Origin: Nonomuraea wenchangensis
Lineage (GTDB): Bacteria > Actinomycetota > Actinomycetes > Streptosporangiales > Streptosporangiaceae
Assembly (NCBI RefSeq): GCF_900111685.1
Contig: NZ_FOHX01000006.1
Location: forward strand, 492,473 to 556,472
DNA: 64,000 nt
Reading direction: 5' to 3'
Shown: piece by piece, positions 8,858 through 18,398 of the stretch
Numbering within the stretch: position 1 is the first letter of the stretch
Layout of the letters: each line of letters opens with the position of its first letter
The notes under the pieces: generated by a model
What the model saw: the letters and a program-made list of their open reading frames with translations, nothing else
Database searches by the model: none
What the model was told of the DNA's origin: nothing
Program-made: the position numbers and the translations under genes

Positions 8858-10354
8858 TCAGGTGAGGGAGCAGCCGTTCGCCGCCGGGGCGGGAGCGGGG
8901 GCCGGGCGGCCGATGGTCGGCATGCCGAGCATCACGCCGGGACCGCCTCCGGAGCCGCCCTGCCGGGCCTCCCAGGCGTCGCCCGCGCGGGTGCGGCGCA
9001 GCCCGCGCACCGGGCCGTCGGCCACCAGGTGGTGCGGCGCCGCGTACGTCACCTCGACCGTCACCAGGTCGCCCGGCCGCGGCGTCTCGTCACCGGCGGC
9101 GAAGTGGACCAGGCGGTTGTCGGGGGCGCGGCCGGACAGGCGGCGCGTGGCGTCGTCCTTGCGGCCCTCGCCCTCGGCGACCAGCACATCGAGGGTGCGG
9201 CCGACCTGCTTCTTGTTCTCCTCCCAGGAGATCTCCTCCTGCAGCGCGACCAGCCGCTCGTAGCGCTCCTGAACGACCTCCTTCGGCACCTGGTCGGGCA
9301 TGGTGGCCGCCGGGGTGCCGGGGCGGATGGAGTACTGGAAGGTGAAGGCGTTGGCGAAGCGGCTCTGCCGCACCACGTCGAGCGTGCCCTGGAAGTCCTC
9401 CTCGGTCTCGCCGGGGAAGCCCACGATGATGTCGGTGGAGATCGCCGCGTCGGGCATGGCGGCGCGCACCCGCTCGATGATGCCGAGGTAGCGCTCGGCC
9501 CGGTAGGAGCGGCGCATCGCCCGCAGCACCCGGTCGGAGCCCGACTGGAGCGGCATGTGGAGCTGGTGCATGACATTGGGCGTCTCCGCCATGGCGGCGA
9601 TCACGTCGTCGGTGAACGCGGCCGGGTGCGGCGAGGTGAAGCGCACCCGCTCCAGGCCCTCGACGTCGCCGCAGGCGCGCAGCAGCTTGCCGAAGGCGAG
9701 CCGGTCGCCGAACTCGACGCCGTAGGTGTTGACGTTCTGGCCCAGCAGCGTGACCTCGAGGACGCCCTGCTCGACCAGCGTGCGCACCTCGGCCAGGACG
9801 TCGCCGGGGCGGCGGTCCTTCTCCTTGCCGCGCAGCGACGGCACGATGCAGAAGGTGCAGGTGTTGTTGCAGCCGACCGAGATCGCGACCCAGGCGGCGT
9901 AGGCGGACTCGCGCCTGGTGGGCAGCGTGGAGGGGAAGGTCTCCAGCGACTCCTTCAGCTCGACCTGGGCCTCGCCCTCGACGCGGGCCCGCTCCAGCAG
10001 CACCGGCAGCGAGCCGATGTTGTGGGTGCCGAACACGACGTCGACCCAGGGCGCCTTGCGGACGATCTCACCCTGGTCCTTCTGCGCCAGGCAGCCGCCC
10101 ACCGCGATCTGCATGCGCGGGTTGCGGACCTTGGCGGGGCGGAGGTGGCCGAGGTTGCCGTAGAGGCGGTTGTCGGCGTTCTCCCGCACGGCGCACGTGT
10201 TGAACACGACCACGTCGGCGGTCTCGCCGTCGGACGCGGGCACGTAGCCGGCCTCCTCCAGCAGGCCGGACAGCCGCTCGGAGTCGTGGACGTTCATCTG
10301 GCACCCGTATGTGCGCACTTCGTATGTGCGGGCGCCCTCCTGGGTCACAGTCAT
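8858..10354 (-). CDS. miaB: tRNA-2-methylthio-N6-dimethylallyladenosine synthase
   Basis: 498 aa. The N-terminal methylthiotransferase domain starts with YEVRTYGCQMNVHDSERL (first cluster cysteine), with further cysteines in VFNTCAVRENA and AVGGCLAQ. The radical-SAM CxxxCxxC motif is in SVGCNNTCTFCIVPS. A TRAM domain lies near 370-440, followed by an Ala/Pro-rich tail. The enzyme adds the 2-methylthio group to i6A37 of tRNAs reading UNN codons. I chose the ATG at 10354, just before the conserved start of the domain; a longer 5' extension of the frame is not conserved-looking. The gene is divergent from gluA. Confidence 0.95.
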   Translation of the reverse strand: MTVTQEGARTYEVRTYGCQMNVHDSERLSGLLEEAGYVPASDGETADVVVFNTCAVRENADNRLYGNLGHLRPAKVRNPRMQIAVGGCLAQKDQGEIVRKAPWVDVVFGTHNIGSLPVLLERARVEGEAQVELKESLETFPSTLPTRRESAYAAWVAISVGCNNTCTFCIVPSLRGKEKDRRPGDVLAEVRTLVEQGVLEVTLLGQNVNTYGVEFGDRLAFGKLLRACGDVEGLERVRFTSPHPAAFTDDVIAAMAETPNVMHQLHMPLQSGSDRVLRAMRRSYRAERYLGIIERVRAAMPDAAISTDIIVGFPGETEEDFQGTLDVVRQSRFANAFTFQYSIRPGTPAATMPDQVPKEVVQERYERLVALQEEISWEENKKQVGRTLDVLVAEGEGRKDDATRRLSGRAPDNRLVHFAAGDETPRPGDLVTVEVTYAAPHHLVADGPVRGLRRTRAGDAWEARQGGSGGGPGVMLGMPTIGRPAPAPAPAANGCSLT

Positions 10355-10491
10355 GGCACATTCCAGGGTAGTCGTTGTACGGCTCCCAGCAGTCCGTACC
10401 GTTCTAAAAGGCCAGCTTGACGGCCGGATGTGATCGGATCGGTACCGCTCGGTTAGTGACCAGCGTCCTGGAGGCCCGTACGGTTCTACCC

Positions 10492-11247
10492 ATGACGGAC
10501 AACGGTGACGACGCTCCACTCGTACGGTTGGAGAACGTCAACAAGCACTTCGGGGCGCTGCACGTCCTGAAGGACATCAACTTGACCGTCTTCCGTGGCG
10601 AGGTCCTGGTCGTCATCGGCCCATCGGGGGGCGGGAAGTCGACCCTCTGCCGGACCGTCAACCGGCTGGAGACGATCGACGGAGGTCAGATCGTCTTCGA
10701 CGGGCAGCCTCTTCCCGACGAGGGCAAGGGGCTGGCCAGGCTGCGTTCGGAAGTCGGCATGGTCTTTCAGTCGTTCAACCTGTTCGCGCACAAGACGATC
10801 CTGGAGAACGTCACGCTCGGGCCGATCAAGGTGCGCGGCCAGGGCCGCGAGGCCGCCGAGCGGCGGGCCATGGAGCTGCTGGAGCGGGTCGGCATCGCCG
10901 CGCAGGCGCAGAAGTACCCGGCGCAGCTCTCCGGCGGCCAGCAGCAGCGGGTGGCGATCGCGCGAGCGCTCGCCATGGAGCCGAAGATGATCCTCTTCGA
11001 CGAGCCGACGTCCGCGCTGGACCCCGAGATGGTGCAGGAAGTCCTGGATGTCATGGTGAGCCTGGCCCGCGATGGGATGACCATGATGGTGGTCACCCAC
11101 GAGATGGGCTTCGCCCGCCGGGCGGCGAACCGGGTGGTGTTCATGGCCGACGGCCAGATCGTGGAGGAGAACACCCCCGACGCCTTCTTCGGCTCACCGC
11201 AGACCGACCGGGCCAAGGATTTCCTTTCCAAGATTCTTACGCATTGA
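10492..11247 (+). CDS. gluA: Glutamate ABC transporter ATP-binding protein
   Basis: 251 aa. It has Walker A GPSGGGKST, Q-loop MVFQSFNLF, signature LSGGQQQRV, Walker B MILFDEPTSALD and switch His in VVTHEMGF. This is the ATPase of the polar amino acid uptake family; gene order matches gluABCD of Corynebacterium and Streptomyces. The ATG at 10492 gives the usual N-terminus, but the nearest GGAGG is 17 bases upstream, so an in-frame GTG at 10456 cannot be excluded. It heads the operon and is divergent from miaB. Confidence 0.93.
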   Translation: MTDNGDDAPLVRLENVNKHFGALHVLKDINLTVFRGEVLVVIGPSGGGKSTLCRTVNRLETIDGGQIVFDGQPLPDEGKGLARLRSEVGMVFQSFNLFAHKTILENVTLGPIKVRGQGREAAERRAMELLERVGIAAQAQKYPAQLSGGQQQRVAIARALAMEPKMILFDEPTSALDPEMVQEVLDVMVSLARDGMTMMVVTHEMGFARRAANRVVFMADGQIVEENTPDAFFGSPQTDRAKDFLSKILTH

Positions 11248-11264
11248 GAGAGCCGAGGTAGGAC

Positions 11265-12119
11265 ATGCAGATCCGACAGGTGGGTGTTGCCCTGGCCGCG
11301 GCCGGCGCCATGATCGCCGGTCTCACCGCCTGCGGCGGCGGCGGGGCCACCACCGTGTTGCAGAAGGCCAAGGACGAGAAGAAGCTCGTCATCGGCGTGA
11401 AGTACGACCAGCCCGGCCTCGGGCTGAAGAAGCCTGACGGCACGGTCGAGGGCTTCGACGTCGATGTGGCCAAGTACATCGCCGGCAAGCTCGGCGTTCC
11501 GGAGAGCGGGATCGAGTTCAAGGAGGCCCGCTCGGCCAACCGTGAGAGCTTCCTGAAGCAGGGCCAGGTCGACATGGTCATCGCGAGCTACTCGATCACC
11601 GAGGCCCGCAAGCCCCAGGTCACCTTCTCCGGGCCCTACTACCTGGCGCACCAGGACTCCCTGATCCGGGCCGACGACTCCTCGATCACCAGCCTGGACA
11701 CGCTGAAGGGCAAGAAGGTCTGCCAGGTCAGCGGCTCCAACTCGTGGAAGAACATCACCGAGGGCACCAACAAGCAGAACCTCAAGGTCGAGGCCACCCT
11801 CGTCCCCGCGGGCGGCTACGACGAGTGCATCGCCAAGCTCAAGAGCAGCGCGGTCGACGTGGTGACCACCGACGACACGATCCTCGCCGGCTTCGCCAAG
11901 CGCGAGGGCGCCAGCGTGAAGGTCGCGGGCGCTCCGTTCACCGACGAGAAGTACGGCGTCGGCCTGAAGAAGGGCGACCTGGAGACCTGCAACGAGATCA
12001 ACAAGATCATCGGTGAGATGTGGTCCGACGGCACGGCCGCCAAGCTTCTGGACAAGCACTTCGCCGGCACCGGCCTGAAGATGGAGACCGCGGCGCCCCC
12101 TGCCGAGGGCTGCGCCTGA
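11265..12119 (+). CDS. gluB: Glutamate ABC transporter substrate-binding lipoprotein
   Basis: 284 aa. The signal peptide ends in the lipobox GLTAC (Cys near residue 23), so it is anchored outside the membrane. The body is a type-2 periplasmic-binding fold of the SBP_bac_3 family, including KYDQPGLGLKKPDGTVEGFDVDVAKYI, a fragment of which is typical of glutamate binders. It lies 17 bases after gluA with a GAGGTAGGA ribosome site. A hairpin separates it from the permease genes. A second, diverged copy lies at 13906. Confidence 0.92.
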   Translation: MQIRQVGVALAAAGAMIAGLTACGGGGATTVLQKAKDEKKLVIGVKYDQPGLGLKKPDGTVEGFDVDVAKYIAGKLGVPESGIEFKEARSANRESFLKQGQVDMVIASYSITEARKPQVTFSGPYYLAHQDSLIRADDSSITSLDTLKGKKVCQVSGSNSWKNITEGTNKQNLKVEATLVPAGGYDECIAKLKSSAVDVVTTDDTILAGFAKREGASVKVAGAPFTDEKYGVGLKKGDLETCNEINKIIGEMWSDGTAAKLLDKHFAGTGLKMETAAPPAEGCA

Positions 12120-12140
12120 TCCCCGTCCAAGACCCGGTCA

Positions 12141-12176
12141 CTCACCGGCGGGCGCGCCAGCGTGCCCGCCGGTGAG
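12141..12176 (+). terminator. Strong hairpin between gluB and gluC
   Basis: Perfect 13-bp stem (CTCACCGGCGGGC / GCCCGCCGGTGAG) with a 10-base loop, placed 21 bp after the gluB stop. Such hairpins in ABC operons commonly cause partial termination or stabilise the upstream mRNA, giving more binding protein than permease. That role is inferred here. Confidence 0.65.
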
Positions 12177-12196
12177 CTCCCCTGACGAGGAAAGTC

Positions 12197-12886
12197 ATGG
12201 ACACCTCCGCCCTTTTTGATTTCTCCCCGCTCGTCCAGGAGCTCGACAAGATCCTCCTCGGGTTCTGGGCGACCATCAGGCTCACCCTCACCAGCGCCGT
12301 CATCGCGCTCGTCCTGGGCACGATCCTGGTGGCCATGCGGGTCGCGCCGACGCCCGTCCTGCGCTGGGCCGGCGCGGCGTACGTCAACGTGGTGCGCAAC
12401 ACCCCGCTCACCCTCGTGCTGATCCTGTGCGCGCTCGGGCTGAGCGACACGATGCAGCTCACCTTCTCCGGCGACCCCACCACCAACTACTTCTGGTGGG
12501 CCGTGGCCGGTCTGTCCGTCTACACCGCGACGTTCGTGTGCGAGGCGCTGCGCTCGGGCATCAACACGGTGTCCATGGGGCAGGCGGAGGCGGCCCGCGC
12601 GATCGGCCTGACGTTCACGCAGACGCTGCGGCTCGTGGTGCTGCCCCAGGCGTTCCGGTCGGTCATCTCCCCGCTCGGCAGCATCCTGATCGCGCTCGCC
12701 AAGAACACCACGATCGTCATCGTGGCGAGCTACCTCGACGCGGCGGCGCAGATGAAGCAGATGTTCGACGACTACGGCGGCACCATCCCCATCTTCCTGG
12801 GCTTCGCCTTCGGTTACATGGTCCTGACCCTTCCCACCGGCTTCCTGTTCGGCTGGCTGGCCAAGCGCTTGGCGGTGGCGCGATGA
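12197..12886 (+). CDS. gluC: Glutamate ABC transporter permease
   Basis: 229 aa. Several hydrophobic segments and the permease EAA loop (EAARAIGLTFTQTLRLVVLPQA) place it in the HisM family of amino acid permeases. It has a GAGGAAAG ribosome site, and its stop overlaps the gluD start by 4 bases (ATGA). It forms the membrane channel together with GluD. Confidence 0.92.
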   Translation: MDTSALFDFSPLVQELDKILLGFWATIRLTLTSAVIALVLGTILVAMRVAPTPVLRWAGAAYVNVVRNTPLTLVLILCALGLSDTMQLTFSGDPTTNYFWWAVAGLSVYTATFVCEALRSGINTVSMGQAEAARAIGLTFTQTLRLVVLPQAFRSVISPLGSILIALAKNTTIVIVASYLDAAAQMKQMFDDYGGTIPIFLGFAFGYMVLTLPTGFLFGWLAKRLAVAR

Positions 12887-13776
12887 GCACGAACGTCCTG
12901 TTCGACGCCCCCGGGCCGCGCGCCCGGCTGCGCAACAACGCGCTCACGCTGCTGTCGGTCGCCGTGCTGCTGTTCATCGCCTACCTGGTCATCTCCACGC
13001 TGGGCGAGAAGGGGCAGCTCGACGCGGCCAAGTGGGAGCCGTTCCTGCGGGGCGACACCTGGACCGGGTTCATCCTGCCCGGCCTGGTCGGCACGTTGCA
13101 GGCGGCGGTGGTCGCGGCGGTGCTCGCGGTGATCTTCGGCGTGCTGTTCGGCCTCGGCCGGCTCTCCGACCACCGGGTGATCCGTATGGTGTGCGGCGGC
13201 GTCGTGGAGTTCTTCCGCGCCATCCCGCTGCTGATCCTCATCTTCTTCGTGCAGGCCGGCCCGGCCACGCTGAGCGGCTACACGATGAGCGTGCCGGCGT
13301 TCTGGGCCGTGGTCATCGGCCTGACGCTGTACAACGGGTCGGTGCTGGCGGAGATCGTCCGGGCCGGCATCCTCGCGGTGCCGAAGGGGCAGTCGGAGGC
13401 CGCGTACGCCATCGGGCTGCGCAAGTCGCAGGTCATGCGGCTGGTGCTGGTGCCGCAGGCGACGACGGCCATGATGCCGGCGATCGTCAGCCAGATGGTC
13501 GTGCTGCTCAAGGACACCGCGCTCGGCTGGATCATCGCCTACGAGGACCTGCTGAACGCCGGGCTCAAGCAGTTCGCGGTCAACTACGGCAACCTCATCC
13601 CGAGCGCGATCGTGCTGGCGCTGATCTACGTGCTGATCAACCTGGCGCTCGGCGCCCTCGCGCACCGGCTCGAACGGCGCAGCCGGCGCAGCCGTACGTC
13701 CGCGGCGGGCCCGGTCGCGGCTCCTCCGGCGGTCGGCGCCGGCGGGGCCGGCACGGGGGCCACCGCCACACTCTGA
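12883..13776 (+). CDS. gluD: Glutamate ABC transporter permease
   Basis: 297 aa. The second membrane subunit, with a long N-terminal segment before the transmembrane domain and the EAA loop SEAAYAIGLRKSQVMRLVLVPQA. The C-terminus has a basic patch (LERRSRRSR) followed by an Ala/Gly/Pro-rich cytoplasmic tail. The ATG overlaps the gluC stop, implying coupled translation. Confidence 0.92.
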   Translation: MSTNVLFDAPGPRARLRNNALTLLSVAVLLFIAYLVISTLGEKGQLDAAKWEPFLRGDTWTGFILPGLVGTLQAAVVAAVLAVIFGVLFGLGRLSDHRVIRMVCGGVVEFFRAIPLLILIFFVQAGPATLSGYTMSVPAFWAVVIGLTLYNGSVLAEIVRAGILAVPKGQSEAAYAIGLRKSQVMRLVLVPQATTAMMPAIVSQMVVLLKDTALGWIIAYEDLLNAGLKQFAVNYGNLIPSAIVLALIYVLINLALGALAHRLERRSRRSRTSAAGPVAAPPAVGAGGAGTGATATL

Positions 13777-13828
13777 CGGCTCGGCTCCCCTGGCAGGGAA
13801 AGCTCCAAGAAGGGGTTACGGGTCGGTG

Positions 13829-13851
13829 AGGGCCGCTCGCGTGGCGGCCCT
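13829..13851 (+). terminator. Terminator candidate after gluD
   Basis: An 8-bp perfect stem AGGGCCGC / GCGGCCCT with a 7-base loop, 53 bp after the gluD stop and before a second binding-protein gene. It is not followed by a T-run. Confidence 0.5.
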
Positions 13852-13905
13852 CCCGCGATCTCCCTCACGCACACTTCTCCTGTGTGAGGAGAGGTCGGTG
13901 GTGGG

Positions 13906-14763
13906 ATGCGGAGGGCGTACCTGCGAGGTGCGGGCGCGCCCGTCTGCCTGGCCGTCTGCCTGGTCTCCTGCGGCTCCGGCGGCTCGTACGTCAACGTCGT
14001 GGACAAGGTCAGGGGCAGCGGGCAGGTCACCGTCGGCACCAAGTGGGACCAGCCGGGGCTGGGGCTGAAGCCCGACGCCGGTGACCCGCAGGGCTTCGAC
14101 GTGGACGTGGCCGAGTACGTCGTCAAGGCGCTGGCCCAGGGCGAGGACGTGCGGATCACCTGGCGGGAGACGCCCTCCTCCGTCCGCGAGGCCATGCTCC
14201 AGAACGGCGCCGTGGACCTGATCTTCGCCACCTACGCGATCATCGAGGCCCGCAGGCCCAAGGTGACGTTCGGTGGGCCGTACGTGTCGGTGCCTCAGGA
14301 CACGATGGTCCGCGCCACGGACACCTCGATCCGTACCGTGCAGGACCTGCGGGGCACGCGGCTCTGCCTGGCCAAGGGCTCGAACTCCTACCGGCGGATC
14401 GTCGACCCGCCGCCGGACGGCAAGCTGGGCCTGCCGGCGCGCCTGGTGCCCGCCGAGAACTACTCCGACTGCGTACGCAAGCTCGACGCCGGGCAGCTCG
14501 ACGCGGTGAGCACCGAGAACCTGGTGCTGGCCGGCTACGCCGCGACCGCCCCCGGACGGTTCCGGCTGCTCAACGATCCCATCGGCGAGGAGCGGTGGGG
14601 CGTCGGGATCAAGAAGGGGGACACGGCGACCTGCGAGGCGGTGAACGCGGCGGTCGCCGCGATGTGGCGTGACGGGACGGCCACCCGGCTGCTGCGCAAG
14701 TGGTTCGGCGACACCGGCCTGACCCTCCCCTCCTCCCTCCCGCGCCCCGAACCGTGCCCCTGA
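13906..14763 (+). CDS. Second amino-acid ABC substrate-binding lipoprotein (GluB paralogue)
   Basis: 285 aa. A signal peptide with a lipobox-like Cys (CLAVCLVSC) is followed by the SBP_bac_3 fold. It shares many blocks with GluB (KWDQPGLGLK, GFDVDVAEYV, ATYAIIEARRPKVTFGGPY, WGVGIKKGD). It probably works with the same GluCD/GluA core, giving a second ligand specificity or affinity. It lies after the gluD hairpin and has no permease or ATPase of its own. The start is set by the hydrophobic leader; the ribosome site is weak. Confidence 0.85.
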   Translation: MRRAYLRGAGAPVCLAVCLVSCGSGGSYVNVVDKVRGSGQVTVGTKWDQPGLGLKPDAGDPQGFDVDVAEYVVKALAQGEDVRITWRETPSSVREAMLQNGAVDLIFATYAIIEARRPKVTFGGPYVSVPQDTMVRATDTSIRTVQDLRGTRLCLAKGSNSYRRIVDPPPDGKLGLPARLVPAENYSDCVRKLDAGQLDAVSTENLVLAGYAATAPGRFRLLNDPIGEERWGVGIKKGDTATCEAVNAAVAAMWRDGTATRLLRKWFGDTGLTLPSSLPRPEPCP

Positions 14764-14875
14764 CCCGCCGCGGGCCCTTGATCTAACATGAGCGCAGCTC
14801 AGACGGGGGTCGGAAGTGCCGGTGATCTAGGGGGACCGGGCAGCACCGCCGGTGATCTTCCGGCAGGATGCGGGT

Positions 14876-16702
14876 ATGCCCTTCTGGCCCTCCCCCATAT
14901 CGACGCGAGACGTGGCGGCTTCGGGCAGGCGCCCTGCCTGGCCCACGGCCAGGGACGGCCGGGTGTGGTGGACGGAGGACCGCCCCGACGAGGGCGGACG
15001 CACCACGATCAGCTGCCGCACCCCCGACGGCGCCTGCCACGACCTGCTCGCGCCCCCGTGGAACGCCCGCACCAGGGTCCACGAGTACGGCGGCCGCCCC
15101 TACGCCGTGACCCCCGCGAACGAGGTCGTCTTCGCCAACCTGGAGGACCAGCGGCTCTACCTGCTCGGCGCCGACGGCAAGCCGCAGCCCCTCACCCAGG
15201 AGGGCGCCCGCTACGCCGACCTGCTGGTTCGTGACGGGCAGGTCTGGTGCGTACGCGAGCGGCACACCGGCGACGGCGTGGTCAGCCGGGACATCGTGAC
15301 CGTCCCCCTCGACGGCGACGGCGAGCCTCGCGTACGGGTCACCGGGCACGACTTCTACGCCTACCCCACCGTTTCCCCCGACGGGCGACATCTCGCCTAT
15401 GTCTGCTGGAACCATCCCCACATGCCCTGGAACGGCACCGAGGTCCACGTCACCAGCCTGGAGACCGGCGCGTCATGGCCGGTGAAGGGCGGCCCCGCCG
15501 AGTCCGTGCTGGCCCCCTCCTGGCGCGACGACGCCCACCTCTACCTCGTCTCCGACACCTCCGGCTGGTGGAACCTGTACGAGACCGGGCTGCGCGGCGA
15601 GGACGTGCGACCCCTGTGCCCCGCCGAGGAGGAGTTCGCCTCGGCGCCGTGGCAGCTCGGCGGCCTGCCGTACGCGGTGCTCGGCGACGGCCGGCTCGCG
15701 GTCCTGCACGGGCGCGGCGACCTGCGGCTCGGCGTGCTCGACCCTGAGTCGGGCACGCTCACCGACCTGGAGACCCCCTTCAGCGGCTGGGACGCCGCGC
15801 TCACCGCCGACGGCACGTCCGTCACCGGCGTCGGCTACGCCGCCACGATCCCCCGCTCCGTCGCGACCGTCGACCTCGCCTCGGGCGCCGTGACGCGGCT
15901 GCGGCCGGACGCCGCCGGACGGTTGCCCGACACCGCGCTCCTGCCCGTGCCCCGCGCGGTCCGGGTGCCGGGGGGCGAGGAGGTGCACGCCTACCTCTAT
16001 CCGCCGTACGAGCCCGCCGTCGAGGGCCTTCCCCCCTACGTGATCTTCGTACACGGTGGCCCGACCTCCCACGCGGGCAGCGCGTTCGACCTGGAGAAGG
16101 CGTTCTTCACCACGCGCGGCGTCGGCGTGCTCGACGTCAACTACGGCGGCTCGACCGGCTACGGCCGGGCCTACCGCGAGCGCCTGCGCGGCCAGTGGGG
16201 CCTGGTGGACGTGGCCGACGTCGTCGCCGCCGCCGAATGGCTGGCCGCCGAAGGGCTCGCCGACCCGGCCAGGATCGCGATACGCGGCGGCAGCGCGGGC
16301 GGCTGGACCGTGATGGCCGCCTGTTGCCGCTCGGACGTCTTCGCCGGCGGGGTGTCCTACTACGGGGTCAGCGCCCTCGGCCCGCTCGTCGCGCACACCC
16401 ACGACTTCGAATCCCGGTACGTCGAGTGGCTCGTCGGCCGCCCCGACCCGGCGGTCTACGCCCAGCGCGAACCACTCGCCCTGGTCGGCGGCGTCTCCTG
16501 CCCCATGCTGCTCCTGCAAGGGCTCGACGACCCGGTTGTGCCGCCCGAGCAGTCGGCGGCCTTCGCCGACGCGCTGTCGGAGCGCGGGGTGGCGTGCACC
16601 TACCTGGCGTTCGACGGCGAATCACACGGCTTCCGCCGCGCCGAGACCCGCACCGCCGCCCTGGCCGCCGAACTCGCCTTCTACCAGCAGCTCTTCTCGT
16701 AG
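14876..16702 (+). CDS. Prolyl oligopeptidase-family (S9) serine peptidase
   Basis: 608 aa. The N-terminal half is a WD40-like beta-propeller (to about residue 350). The C-terminal alpha/beta hydrolase has the nucleophile in GGSAGG (Ser473), the Asp in LLLQGLDDPVVP and the His in DGESHGF. Enzymes of this group cleave short peptides or acylated residues in the cytoplasm. No signal peptide is seen. I chose the ATG at 14876, with GGCAGG upstream, rather than the in-frame codon at 14852. Its substrate is unknown. Confidence 0.88.
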   Translation: MPFWPSPISTRDVAASGRRPAWPTARDGRVWWTEDRPDEGGRTTISCRTPDGACHDLLAPPWNARTRVHEYGGRPYAVTPANEVVFANLEDQRLYLLGADGKPQPLTQEGARYADLLVRDGQVWCVRERHTGDGVVSRDIVTVPLDGDGEPRVRVTGHDFYAYPTVSPDGRHLAYVCWNHPHMPWNGTEVHVTSLETGASWPVKGGPAESVLAPSWRDDAHLYLVSDTSGWWNLYETGLRGEDVRPLCPAEEEFASAPWQLGGLPYAVLGDGRLAVLHGRGDLRLGVLDPESGTLTDLETPFSGWDAALTADGTSVTGVGYAATIPRSVATVDLASGAVTRLRPDAAGRLPDTALLPVPRAVRVPGGEEVHAYLYPPYEPAVEGLPPYVIFVHGGPTSHAGSAFDLEKAFFTTRGVGVLDVNYGGSTGYGRAYRERLRGQWGLVDVADVVAAAEWLAAEGLADPARIAIRGGSAGGWTVMAACCRSDVFAGGVSYYGVSALGPLVAHTHDFESRYVEWLVGRPDPAVYAQREPLALVGGVSCPMLLLQGLDDPVVPPEQSAAFADALSERGVACTYLAFDGESHGFRRAETRTAALAAELAFYQQLFS

Positions 16703-16721
16703 GACACGGGCCCCGGCATTC

Positions 16722-16770
16722 GGCTCGGCCGGGCTCGGCCGGCTCGGCCGGGCTCGGCCGGGCTCGGGCC
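16722..16770. repeat. Short GC tandem repeat between S9 peptidase and rny
   Basis: About five copies of a 10-bp unit, GGCTCGGCCG, one of them a base short, fill the gap between the convergent genes and end 9 bp before the rny stop. The unit is partly self-complementary (CGGCCG), so the tract may fold and act in termination. Confidence 0.7.
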
Positions 16771-16778
16771 GACTGGGC

Positions 16779-18398
16779 TCAGCGGGCGAACTCGGTCGCC
16801 CGCGACTCCCGCACCACCGTGATCCTGATCTGCCCGGGATAGGTCAGCTCCTCCTCGACCTGCTTGGCCACGTCCCGTGCGATCACCTGGGCCTGGATGT
16901 CGTCGATCGCGTCCGGCTTGACCATGACCCGGATCTCCCGCCCGGCCTGCATGGCGAACACCTTCTCCACGCCCTCGTACGACTGCGCGATCTCCTCCAG
17001 CCGCTCCAGCCGCTTCACGTACGCCTCCAGCGACTCCCGCCGCGCGCCCGGCCGGCTGCCGCTGATCGCGTCGGCCGCCTGCGTGAGAACCGCTTCGACG
17101 GTCTTCACCTCGACCTCGTTGTGGTGCGCCTCGATGGCGTGCACCACGTCCTCCTCCTCACCGTAGCGGCGGGCGATCTCGGCCCCGATGAGCGCGTGGC
17201 TGCCCTCGACCTCGTGCGTGAGCGCCTTCCCGATGTCGTGCAGCAGGGCGCACCGCTTGACCAGCCGCTGGTCCAGCTTCAGCTCGGCGGCCATGATGCC
17301 GGCGATGTGCGCGGACTCGATGAGGTGCTTCAGCACGTTCTGGCCGTAGGAGGTGCGGTAGCGGAGCTGGCCCAGCAGGAGCGTCAGCTCGGGGTGCATG
17401 TCCGTGATGCCCAGCTCGACGAGGGCATCCTCCCCGGCCCGCGCGCAGAGGTCCTGGACCTCCTGCCGGCTGCGCTCGTGCGCCTCCTCGATGCGCTGCG
17501 GGTGGATGCGCCCGTCGAGGACGAGCTTCTCCAGGGTGAGCCGCGCGGTCTCCCGGCGTACCGGGTCGAAGCAGGACAGCAGCACCGCCTCAGGCGTGTC
17601 GTCGATGATGAGGTTGACGCCCGTCGTGGACTCGAAGGCACGGATGTTGCGCCCTTCGCGCCCGATGATGCGCCCCTTCATCTCGTCGCCCGGCAGGTGC
17701 AGGACACTGACCACCGACTCGGCGGTCTGCTCGGCCGCCACCCGCTGCACGGCCAGCGTCACGATCTTGGTGGCGCGCTTCTCGCCCTCCTTGCGGGCCT
17801 GGCTCTCGATCTCCCGTACGATGAGCGCCGCCTCGCGCTTGGCCTGGTTCTCGATCTCCTTGACCAGCTCGGCCTTGGCCTGCTCGGCCGTCAGCCCGGT
17901 CACCCGCTCCAGGATGAGCCGCCGCTCGTCCTCCACCTGCAGCAGTTCCTCGCGCCGGTCGGCCAGCTCGACCTCCGTCTCCGCCAGCTTCCTGTCACGC
18001 TCGGACTGGCGGCGGGCCTCCTCGTCCAGCCGCTGCTCGCGCTCGGCCAGGCGGGCCTCACGGCGTTCGAGGTCGGCGCGCAGCTCCTTGAGCTCGGTCT
18101 TGAGCACGCGGGTCTCCGCCTCGACCTCCTGCCGCATCCGCGCGGCGCTCTCGGCGGCCGCCTCGGACCTGCGCAGCATCTCCTCGGCGTCGACCTCCGC
18201 CTTCTGGCGGATCTCCCGAGCCTCCTCACGCGCCTGTTCGAGCTCCTCGTGCACCACCTGCACCTGCTCGGGACTCGGCCGCGCCACCCCTTTGGGTGCG
18301 GTGCCGGAAGTGCGGCGTATGACGACGAGCAGCGCGACGATCATCCCGAACGCGAGCACGAGCACCGCCACCATCAGCACCACGACCAGCGGCCCCAT
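16779..18398 (-). CDS. rny: Ribonuclease Y
   Basis: 539 aa, the usual size. It has one N-terminal transmembrane helix (residues 3-27), a long charged coiled coil (about 40-200), a KH domain with GRIIGREGRNIRAFE, and an HD domain with ALLHDIGKA. RNase Y is the membrane-bound endoribonuclease that starts decay of many mRNAs. It is transcribed in the same direction as recX and recA, but a 384-bp gap separates it from recX. Confidence 0.95.
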   Translation of the reverse strand: MGPLVVVLMVAVLVLAFGMIVALLVVIRRTSGTAPKGVARPSPEQVQVVHEELEQAREEAREIRQKAEVDAEEMLRRSEAAAESAARMRQEVEAETRVLKTELKELRADLERREARLAEREQRLDEEARRQSERDRKLAETEVELADRREELLQVEDERRLILERVTGLTAEQAKAELVKEIENQAKREAALIVREIESQARKEGEKRATKIVTLAVQRVAAEQTAESVVSVLHLPGDEMKGRIIGREGRNIRAFESTTGVNLIIDDTPEAVLLSCFDPVRRETARLTLEKLVLDGRIHPQRIEEAHERSRQEVQDLCARAGEDALVELGITDMHPELTLLLGQLRYRTSYGQNVLKHLIESAHIAGIMAAELKLDQRLVKRCALLHDIGKALTHEVEGSHALIGAEIARRYGEEEDVVHAIEAHHNEVEVKTVEAVLTQAADAISGSRPGARRESLEAYVKRLERLEEIAQSYEGVEKVFAMQAGREIRVMVKPDAIDDIQAQVIARDVAKQVEEELTYPGQIRITVVRESRATEFAR

